DNA from: Bacteroidota bacterium
GTDB lineage: Bacteria; Spirochaetota; Spirochaetia; JABMQR01
DNA: 7,635 nucleotides
Assembly (NCBI GenBank): GCA_013202335.1
Contig: JABMQR010000119.1
Span: 1-7,635 of the forward strand
Direction of reading: 5' to 3'
Below are positions 1-4,256 of this stretch, piece by piece; within the stretch, counting starts at the first letter, position 1, and every line of letters begins with the position of its first letter. The notes beneath the pieces were generated by a model, which made no database searches, was not told the DNA's origin, and saw only the letters and a program-made list of their open reading frames with translations. The position numbers and the translations under genes were made by a program.

Positions 1-64
1 CATACTTGCTCAATCCCTGCTTCTTTAATTTTTGTATTTTCTGATACATAAGTTTTTTTACCAT
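1..64 (-). CDS. IS21-family transposase (IstA-like), N-terminal fragment running off the window
   Basis: The minus strand opens with an ATG at 64-62 and stays open for 21 codons to the window edge. The peptide begins MVKKLMYQKIQKLKKQGLSK, a basic, helical start typical of IS21-family IstA proteins, where the next residues form the helix-turn-helix that recognises the element's ends. A purine-rich Shine-Dalgarno sequence (AGGGGGA) lies about five bases upstream of the ATG on the minus strand, which supports this start. The repeats spaced 24 bp apart just upstream (101-154) are what is expected at an IS21 end. Only the first 21 residues are visible, so whether the full gene is intact cannot be judged. 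The match rests on a short conserved start plus context. It is clearly different from the IstA of the second element in this window. Confidence 0.6.
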   Translation of the reverse strand, partial: MVKKLMYQKIQKLKKQGLSKY

Positions 65-100
65 ATATTCCCCCTACATCAACTGTAGGTGGAGTTTGCA

Positions 101-154
101 GATTTTTCTACGCCTTCATATAGTGATTTTTATTTTCCCTCATATAGTGATTTT
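101..154. repeat. 24-bp-spaced terminal repeats of IS-A
   Basis: The 15-bp word TCATATAGTGATTTT occurs exactly at 116-130 and 140-154, a 24-bp period. A degenerate third copy keeps only GATTTTT at 101-107, in the same phase (GATTTT starts at 101, 125 and 149). Multiple short repeats spaced by about two helical turns inside each end are characteristic of IS21-family elements, where they bind the transposase. Confidence 0.7.
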
Positions 155-163
155 AGTTTACCA

Positions 164-502
164 CTTCCATACGATCAAATTGTGCAGCATGGCCAGATCC
201 GACATCTGCCGGGCGGAGTCTACTGGGAACAAGGCCGTGATCGCGACCAATACCAGAATGGCGCTTATTGGGCTACTCCGGTCGGGTGGTTTGTCTACAC
301 TCTGGATATTGTCGATCCTGTACTTGCTGATCAAACTATACTGGATATGGTGAATCATTTTAGGAAGTATGGTGCCTGCGAATGGATTTACGGTAAACAG
401 CGGCAATTCCCGCACTATTTGGTGAGTGCCGCCCTGCCGTTGGATGGAATTCGGGCTATGTTTGAACGCAGGCAGAAGGTGCAGCACCGCAATTATGTTT
501 GA
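164..502 (+). pseudogene. Six-hairpin-type glycosidase, C-terminal remnant truncated by IS-A
   Basis: The frame from 164 encodes about 112 residues ending at TAG-free DNA up to the TGA at 500-502. It includes the stretches GGVYWEQGRDRDQYQNGAYW and ATPVGWFVYTLDIVDP, then a helical tail with EWIYGKQRQFPHYLVSAALP. This pattern (a YQNGAYW segment, then a helix pair, then an SAA.PL..IR motif) resembles the last hairpins of (alpha/alpha)6-barrel glycoside hydrolases that act on plant or microbial oligosaccharides. The exact GH family and substrate cannot be assigned. The catalytic core would lie upstream and is replaced here by the end of IS-A. The frame extends leftward to a GTG at 89, but those 25 codons are IS terminal DNA, including the repeats, so the 137-residue ORF from 89 is a chimera rather than a native gene. 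No internal frameshift is visible. Homology is from memory of the motif pattern, so the fold call is moderate and the function call low. Confidence 0.5.
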
Positions 503-650
503 AGTGTATTTCCTTAACATGGAGAGGTAACGTATCCAAATATCTATTTTAAGAATACCTCTAATCCATCAATAAGGGTTGGAACAAAAATGGGTACATA
601 GTACATATTATTGGAAAATAGATTTGAGATGATATAGAGTAAACATGAAC
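503..650. other. Short intergenic stretch, no gene seen
   Basis: This stretch separates the glycosidase remnant from the toxin-antitoxin promoter. It is AT-rich. The only structure seen is a 7-bp inverted repeat (AGAGGTA at 523-529, TACCTCT at 556-562) with a 26-base loop and no following T-run, which is not enough to call a terminator. Confidence 0.5.
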
Positions 651-679
651 TTGACAAAAGTTATACTGATGGTTATACT
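651..679 (+). promoter_or_regulatory. Strong sigma70-type promoter of the toxin-antitoxin operon
   Basis: A perfect -35 hexamer TTGACA (651-656) and a -10 hexamer TATACT (674-679, five of six consensus positions) are separated by exactly 17 bp. The expected transcription start, about seven bases after the -10, falls on or next to the antitoxin ATG at 686. No Shine-Dalgarno sequence precedes that ATG, so the native message was probably leaderless. Since the IS insertion, the promoter fires into the 3' end of IS-B, antisense to istB. Confidence 0.75.
660..679 (+). repeat. Direct repeat overlapping the promoter, possible antitoxin operator
   Basis: GTTATACT occurs at 660-667 and again at 672-679, 12 bp apart; the second copy contains the -10 box. 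A short inverted repeat (AACTT at 648-652, AAGTT at 658-662) overlaps the -35. Antitoxins of the ribbon-helix-helix type bind pairs of short sites over their own promoter, so this is a plausible operator. That role is inferred. Confidence 0.4.
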
Positions 680-685
680 TTTCTT

Positions 686-742
686 ATGAAAACTGCAATT
701 TCTATAAATGATGATATTTATCAAGATGTCACTAATCGGTGA
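686..742 (+). pseudogene. MazE-type antitoxin, 5' part cut off by IS-B
   Basis: The ATG at 686 begins MKTAISINDDIYQ, the typical beta strand and start of helix 1 of a ribbon-helix-helix antitoxin. After codon 13 the reading enters the left end of IS-B, adds a few IS-encoded residues and stops at TGA 740-742, giving an 18-residue peptide. Native sequence ends at 726. The rest of the gene continues in the same frame at 3179-3380. The start is placed here because the promoter spacing and the family's usual first residues agree, although there is no ribosome binding site. Confidence 0.75.
721..726 (+). repeat. Left copy of IS-B target-site duplication (TCAAGA)
   Basis: TCAAGA immediately precedes the IS end TGTCAC and recurs directly after the opposite end at 3179-3184. 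Six bases lies within the 4-8 bp range known for IS21-family insertions. Keeping one copy restores the antitoxin frame. Confidence 0.88.
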
Positions 743-776
743 ACTGACCCCTTAGTAATCGGTATGCTGACCCCTT
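727..776. repeat. Right-end repeats of IS-B (downstream of istB), two copies
   Basis: TAATCGGTGAACTGACCCCTT-like units occur at 733-753 and 756-776, sharing TAATCGG and CTGACCCCTT with a 23-bp period. The TGACCCC core starts 18 bp inside the IS terminus. These are the presumed transposase-binding sites at this end. Confidence 0.75.
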
Positions 777-804
777 TCAGATATACCATAGATTTGAAAA
801 AAAA

Positions 805-1533
805 TCATAGTGATTTTCTATACGATTTTCCTTTAATAATAATTTTATGAGCATTATGAAAGAGACGATCAAGTAGAGCAGAACTGACCACCGGCTCAGA
901 AAATAATTCATGCCAGTTTTCCAGTGGTCGGTTACTCGTAATAATAATAGATCCCTGTTCATATCGCTCAGAGATGATTTCATTAAGAATGTTCAGTAAA
1001 TGAGAGGGAAAGATTTGTAATCCCCAGTCATCTAGAACCAGAAGATCAGGTTTTAAAAAGATTTTCATTTTTTTAAGCTGTGAATTGTCCGCTTTCCCTG
1101 CATAAATATACTCAAGCATTTTCTGTGTCCGGGTAAAATGGACAGAAAACCCTTTTATGCAGGCTTCATGTGCAATTGCTTTTGCGAGCAGTGTTTTTCC
1201 CACACCTGTCGGGCCGAGAAATAAGATGTTTTCTCTTCTCCGGATGAATTCACCGCTGGAAAATTGCAGAATTTGTTGACGGTTTATGGTGATATTAAAA
1301 TCAAAATCGAATTCTAACAAGCGTTTATACCGTCCCAGATTTGCTTTTTTTATACCGGCTTCTTGTTTCTTGGCTTTCCGTCTGTCTATTTCATCCTGGG
1401 TAATCAGTAGAAGAAAATCGGCATAACTCATTTTCATTTCAATTGCTTCTGTAATCCGCTGATCAATATTTTCTGCGATAGTGGATAATCTGAGTTCTTT
1501 TGCATGAGTTTTAATTTGTGCATAGGCTTCCAC
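805..1533 (-). CDS. istB: IstB, AAA+ ATPase helper of IS21 transposition
   Basis: This 242-residue protein has the usual length of IstB. It is the ATP-dependent regulator that assembles on target DNA and activates the IstA transposase; it is related to the DnaA/DnaC helicase-loader branch of AAA+ proteins. The N-terminal 60-90 residues are helical and charged, the IstB-specific DNA-binding part. Walker A is GPTGVGKT at residues 107-114, Walker B is LLVLDDWG at 164-171, a sensor-like ITSNR lies at 198-202, and an arginine in LLDRLF near 223 fits the C-terminal sensor/finger region. The start is GTG at 1533, chosen because AAGGAGG lies about seven bases upstream and because family members begin at this point. 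It overlaps the istA 3' end by 23 bp, so translation is probably coupled. No defect is visible, and the assignment is secure. Confidence 0.94.
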   Translation of the reverse strand: MEAYAQIKTHAKELRLSTIAENIDQRITEAIEMKMSYADFLLLITQDEIDRRKAKKQEAGIKKANLGRYKRLLEFDFDFNITINRQQILQFSSGEFIRRRENILFLGPTGVGKTLLAKAIAHEACIKGFSVHFTRTQKMLEYIYAGKADNSQLKKMKIFLKPDLLVLDDWGLQIFPSHLLNILNEIISERYEQGSIIITSNRPLENWHELFSEPVVSSALLDRLFHNAHKIIIKGKSYRKSL

Positions 1534-3067
1534 CGGCGGCCTCCTTCTGTACTATTTCAGAAATGCTGCGTGCATAGCCGGGAGAAAGTGTTTTTGTTTC
1601 CTCACTGATCAGATCCTGATGATCTTCCAATTCATGTTCCAGAATACTCTTAATACTTCCATAGGTATAATTACCAAAATATACTGCTCGATTGCAGGCC
1701 GCTTCCAGACGGATATCCCCGTATTTCTTTTGCAGACGAATAATATTCTGCGCAGACCGGAGATTGCGAATTACTTCTTCATTCAACAGGACTTCCACTA
1801 CACGATGAGCCATACTTCCGATGGTTGAGGCTTGCTGAAGACAATAAGCAGTATCCCATTCCATGTAGATTCCCATATCTGGAGGATAGTGATCTTTGTT
1901 GGTTTGCCGTTTGCCTGGAGCTACCGGAACATGTACTGCTACCAACATGTTGTCAGAAAAAACAGCTATCTGTGAGGATGTTTTCCGGACATCCACCCGT
2001 TCTCCCCGAAGCGTATGCGGCACACTGTAATACGCTTTATCGAATTGAATGTGCAGATCCCGGCCTACTTTGGGAGTTTTCCAGACAGAGATTTCAAACC
2101 GTTCTGTCTGCAATTTGAGCAGTTCCTCTTGTTCATATTCTCTAAATAATTCAAGGGGTTTCCGTCTGGTTGTTCCATGAATCCGTATCCGGGCAATTGA
2201 TCTGTTCCATTCCTGTAGTTGCGCATTTGCATCCGTAATATTTTTGAATTCCCGCAAAGGAAAAAAATTATTTTTTACATATTTCACTCCCGATTCGACT
2301 TTTCCCTTGTGCTCGGGGACTCCAGGCAAACAGGGATCTATTTGAAATCCATAATGTTTCGCACAATCTGCATAACTTCTATTGGGCAGCGGATCACAGA
2401 AAGCTGCTTTAATGATCGCGCTTTTGAGGTTGTCTGGAATTATGAGCCGAGGGACTCCACCAAAATGTTCAAATGCATGTACATGGCAGTTGCACCAGGT
2501 CTGAATATTCTGGTTTGTTACTATTTCAAAATACGCATCACGGGAAAACCCTAATACCATGACAAATACATACGCTTTTACTTCTTTTCCACTATAGGTG
2601 TCGTAAATAAGTCCGACACTTCCAAAATCTACCTGTGCTAATTCTCCCGGACTTGATTCAATTCTGAATACCGGTCGATCTTTGCAGGCTGCATTTTTTG
2701 CAACATAGCGTAATAATGATGAATAACTACCTTCAAAGCCTTTTTCTCGAAGTACCTGGTTCAATCTGATGTAGTTGTCACATTGTGCTGAGAGTTTGTC
2801 TACTTCTTCTTTGTGTGTCTCCAGCCATCCATGATTCTCTGAATACCGCTCATTTTTCCGCATCAGGCGGAACTCCTGCATGATTGTATCCAGATCTTCT
2901 CCCAGCAAAGGATTACGTTCCTGGAGGTCTTTTAATTGATTGCGATACTTCTTCACCGTATTCTTTGCAATCTTCTGCTGCCGGGCAATTTGTTTAATTG
3001 GCGTGTTGTCCAATAGCGCTTTTACTGCCTCTTCTAGTTTATACATAGCTAACTCCCTTTGATCCAT
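1511..3067 (-). CDS. istA: IstA, DDE transposase of IS21 family
   Basis: IstA cuts and joins the element ends in cut-and-paste transposition, usually through a circular or tandem intermediate. From the furthest ATG (3079) the frame gives 522 residues. A helix-turn-helix lies at about 22-47 (IKQIARQQKIAKNTVKKY). The catalytic triad of the retroviral-integrase fold is visible as D151 in AQVDFG, D216 in IPDNLK and E262 in HKGKVE. The C-terminal third is the strand-rich region typical of IstA. I prefer the ATG at 3067 (518 residues), because GGAGGTGATG then sits as a well-spaced Shine-Dalgarno site; the ATG at 3079 would place that site inside the gene. It overlaps istB by 23 bp. The gene is uninterrupted with all three catalytic residues, so it is likely functional. 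Confidence 0.94.
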   Translation of the reverse strand: MDQRELAMYKLEEAVKALLDNTPIKQIARQQKIAKNTVKKYRNQLKDLQERNPLLGEDLDTIMQEFRLMRKNERYSENHGWLETHKEEVDKLSAQCDNYIRLNQVLREKGFEGSYSSLLRYVAKNAACKDRPVFRIESSPGELAQVDFGSVGLIYDTYSGKEVKAYVFVMVLGFSRDAYFEIVTNQNIQTWCNCHVHAFEHFGGVPRLIIPDNLKSAIIKAAFCDPLPNRSYADCAKHYGFQIDPCLPGVPEHKGKVESGVKYVKNNFFPLREFKNITDANAQLQEWNRSIARIRIHGTTRRKPLELFREYEQEELLKLQTERFEISVWKTPKVGRDLHIQFDKAYYSVPHTLRGERVDVRKTSSQIAVFSDNMLVAVHVPVAPGKRQTNKDHYPPDMGIYMEWDTAYCLQQASTIGSMAHRVVEVLLNEEVIRNLRSAQNIIRLQKKYGDIRLEAACNRAVYFGNYTYGSIKSILEHELEDHQDLISEETKTLSPGYARSISEIVQKEAAGGSLCTN

Positions 3068-3085
3068 CATCACCTCCATTACGGA

Positions 3086-3115
3086 AGAATATTTGATGGT
3101 TGCTTAGGGGGTCAA
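3086..3115 (-). promoter_or_regulatory. Possible istA promoter overlapping an IS end repeat
   Basis: On the minus strand TTGACC (3115-3110) and TATTCT (3091-3086) are separated by 18 bp and lie 19-48 bases before the preferred istA ATG. The -35 overlaps the innermost GGGGTCA transposase repeat, so binding of IstA there could repress its own gene. The -10 matches only four of six consensus positions, so this is tentative. Confidence 0.35.
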
Positions 3116-3178
3116 GATACCGATTACAAGGGGGTCACGATTGCGGTGACAGGGGGGTCAACTTCGTGAAAATTGACA
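3108..3178. repeat. Left-end repeats of IS-B (upstream of istA), three copies
   Basis: GGGGTCA occurs at 3108-3114, 3131-3137 and 3154-3160, an exact 23-bp period, and the outermost copy ends 18 bp from the terminus, mirroring the other end. The innermost unit, read on the minus strand as TAATCGGTATCTTGACCCC, is nearly identical to the inner unit at 756-774. Three copies here against two at the other end give the asymmetry known for IS21 ends. Confidence 0.78.
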
Positions 3179-3184
3179 TCAAGA
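3179..3184 (+). repeat. Right copy of IS-B target-site duplication (TCAAGA)
   Basis: Identical to 721-726 and directly abutting the IS terminus TTGACA at 3173-3178. See the left copy for the reasoning. Confidence 0.88.
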
Positions 3185-3380
3185 GGCTGAATTTACGGCC
3201 CGTCAGTTGGGTTTATCTAGAAGTAAGCTCTATTCTTTGGCAATTCTTGAGTTTATACAAGCGCATAAACCAGATGCAATTACAGCCAAATTAAATGAAA
3301 TCTATAGTAAGAATGAATCAAATTTAGATGAGGATCTCATACAAGCTAATTATGATCTCCTTGAAAAAGATGAATGGTAA
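3179..3380 (+). pseudogene. MazE-type antitoxin, 3' part separated from its start by IS-B
   Basis: Starting with the second TCAAGA copy, the frame encodes 65 codons through LGLSRSKLYSLAILEFIQAH, the second helix and dimer core of a ribbon-helix-helix antitoxin, followed by an acidic tail ending LEKDEW and TAA at 3378-3380. The acidic C-terminal tail is the part that in this family occupies the toxin's active groove. Joined to the 5' part it makes a continuous 78-residue protein. In the present arrangement a TGA at 3174-3176 closes the frame upstream, and there is no in-frame ATG or GTG; only unsupported TTG codons (3207, 3237) could start a fragment. The antitoxin is therefore probably not made, though a short tail peptide cannot be excluded. 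Its stop overlaps the toxin start. Confidence 0.8.
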
Positions 3381-3721
3381 TGATAAAGGGTGAAATCTGG
3401 TGGGCTAAATTACCATCTCCACGAGGCTCTGAACCTGGTAAAATCCGGCCCGTTTTAATCATTCAGGCTGGTACATTTAATAGAAGTTCAATCAGTACAA
3501 TAATATGTGCTGTAATAACATCGAATACTGCCCTGACAAATGCACCTGCCAATATTCTATTAGAGAAATCAAATTCTCATTTAGAAAAAACATCAGTAAT
3601 AAATTTTTCTCAAATAATTACAATTGATAAATCTTATTTTACTCAATTCATTGCAATGCTCCCACAGCAAATTCTTACCAAAATAAATCATAGTATTAAG
3701 CTGATCTTTGATGTTGAATAA
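3380..3721 (+). CDS. mazF: MazF/PemK-type endoribonuclease toxin
   Basis: A 113-residue protein of normal MazF length; the family cleaves single-stranded mRNA (and sometimes rRNA or tRNA) at short sequence motifs in the cytoplasm and is held inactive by MazE. The sequence follows the family pattern: KGEIWWAKLPSPRGSEPG, then IRPVLIIQ, then CAVITSN, then a SVINFSQIITIDKS segment. Arg23 in KIRPV and Thr47 in VITSN correspond to the catalytic Arg and Thr of MazF/NdoA proteins, so the active site looks intact. I prefer the ATG at 3380, which shares one base with the antitoxin stop (TAATG) and has a weak purine run about nine bases upstream; an in-frame ATG at 3374 is the alternative. Translation was probably coupled to the antitoxin, which IS-B now interrupts. 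Transcription from the native promoter would have to cross 2.45 kb of IS, so the toxin is likely silent, weakly expressed, or controlled by an antitoxin elsewhere. Confidence 0.92.
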   Translation: MIKGEIWWAKLPSPRGSEPGKIRPVLIIQAGTFNRSSISTIICAVITSNTALTNAPANILLEKSNSHLEKTSVINFSQIITIDKSYFTQFIAMLPQQILTKINHSIKLIFDVE

Positions 3722-3989
3722 TAATTCCGGTTAACAAATGCTTACCACCGGATAACTTTGTCAGAACAGGATATTGATGCTCTATTGTTAAAAGATAGTG
3801 ATTGTAATAGGTGAGAAAATAGTCAAAAAAAGTGGAGATACTGTTCAGTTTATCAACCGCTGCAAATACAGCAGAAACAGGAATATCTATTGTCATAGGT
3901 AGTTGTTTTAACCCAGTTCTTGAGAGGACTTAACAGCTTGATCATTGCATCTTGCACCTATTTTGCTTTTTTCCCGTGTAGGGGTACGC

Positions 3990-4020
3990 TAATCGAGTTC
4001 GATGAGCTGACCCATTTCAG
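3990..4020 (+). mobile_element. Possible vestige of an IS21-type end repeat
   Basis: TAATCG at 3990-3995 is followed by GCTGACCCATTTCAG at 4006-4020. The IS-B inner repeat at 756-780 reads TAATCGG...GCTGACCCCTTTCAG, so the last 15 bases match at 14 positions and the TAATCG motif is also shared, with a different spacing. No transposase gene accompanies it. It may be a relic of a related element or chance. Confidence 0.25.
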
Positions 4021-4027
4021 TGATTCC

Positions 4028-4240
4028 ATGTTCTTGTACATGCTATCGCGAAACAGGACAACCTGCAGCATTAGACCCTATATCTCACCCAAAGAGATCA
4101 CCCTCAAAATTGTTTGGGAAGAGGTAACCCTTAAGTCACAGATCGAAGGGGACAACGGGTTTCTCTATGAATCGAAGGTCTGCGGGGATGAGGAAGAGAA
4201 GTATACCCAGCGTTGGGATGGGGGTATAGTGGAGATATAA
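4028..4240 (+). CDS. Short unrecognised reading frame, possible gene fragment
   Basis: From an ATG at 4028 the frame runs 70 codons to TAA at 4238-4240; it stays open leftward to a TTG at 3920. The product has no domain I recognise: a hydrophilic segment rich in Lys and Glu (SPKEITLKIVWEEVTLKSQ) and an acidic tail (VCGDEEEKYTQRWDGGIVEI). GC content is higher than in the AT-rich DNA to its left. No Shine-Dalgarno sequence precedes the ATG. It could be the C-terminal remnant of a gene whose front part was lost with the presumed IS debris, or a non-coding frame. No function is proposed. Confidence 0.25.
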   Translation: MFLYMLSRNRTTCSIRPYISPKEITLKIVWEEVTLKSQIEGDNGFLYESKVCGDEEEKYTQRWDGGIVEI

Positions 4241-4256
4241 GAATGATCGTCCCCTT

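Larger units (their letters stand above)
1..163 (-). mobile_element. Terminal segment of an IS21-family element (IS-A)
   Basis: This is the end of an insertion sequence that continues to the left of the window. It contains the start of a transposase gene reading leftward, about 100 bp of non-coding terminal DNA, and three spaced copies of GATTTT. The proposed outer boundary is CCA at 161-163, because read from the outside the element would then begin with TGG, in line with the TG...CA ends of IS21 elements. The glycosidase reading frame picks up immediately after. The boundary is an inference good to a few bases, since the other end and the target duplication are not visible. Confidence 0.55.
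727..3178 (-). mobile_element. Complete IS21-family insertion sequence (IS-B), 2452 bp
   Basis: The element has imperfect inverted ends (TGTCACTAATCG outward at 727; the opposite end reads TGTCAATTTTCACG inward from 3178), inner repeats of TGACCCC spaced 23 bp apart, two overlapping genes istA-istB on the minus strand, and a 6-bp target duplication. Length, gene order and end structure all fit the IS21 family. Both genes lack internal stops and carry their catalytic residues, so the element looks recently inserted and potentially active. It lies opposite in orientation to the toxin-antitoxin operon it disrupts. Confidence 0.93.
3722..4256. other. 535-bp stretch between toxin and sensor kinase with no convincing gene
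   Basis: Both flanking genes end here, so it is a convergent intergenic region. The left part (3722-3900) is AT-rich; a 66-codon minus-strand frame (3896-3696) lacks a ribosome binding site and runs into the toxin gene, so I do not call it. The right part (about 3960-4240) has a higher GC content and contains an IS21-like end motif and a short plus-strand frame, suggesting debris of another origin. No T-tailed terminator hairpin is evident for either flanking gene. Confidence 0.5.

Noticed and set aside
89..163. Native N-terminus for the 137-residue glycosidase-like frame (GTG at 89)
   Set aside because: These codons translate the IS-A terminal repeats; the repeated YSDF words come from the repeats with a 24-bp period, not from a protein domain.
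158..520. 120-codon open frame on the minus strand
   Set aside because: It lies opposite the glycosidase remnant, has no recognisable domain or start signal, and the plus-strand translation has clear protein-family character.
523..562. Inverted repeat AGAGGTA / TACCTCT as a terminator or attachment site
   Set aside because: Only seven pairs with a 26-base loop and no T-run or other supporting element; likely chance.
3173..3203. Outward promoter from the IS-B end driving the toxin (TTGACA at 3173-3178)
   Set aside because: The -35 is perfect, but no -10-like hexamer lies 15-19 bp downstream (the region reads TTTACGGCCCG).
3727..3751. Hairpin after the toxin gene (CCGG at 3727-3730 and 3748-3751) as a terminator
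   Set aside because: The stem is short with a bulge and no T-run follows.
3750..3803. Plus-strand peptide containing LSEQDIDALL, reminiscent of the FliM N-terminus
   Set aside because: The frame is under 30 codons, has no start codon with a binding site and no further flagellar similarity; probably coincidence.
3696..3896. 66-codon minus-strand frame beginning MTIDIPVSAVF
   Set aside because: No Shine-Dalgarno sequence, no recognised domain, and its end overlaps the toxin gene. It could be a small protein but nothing in the sequence supports it.
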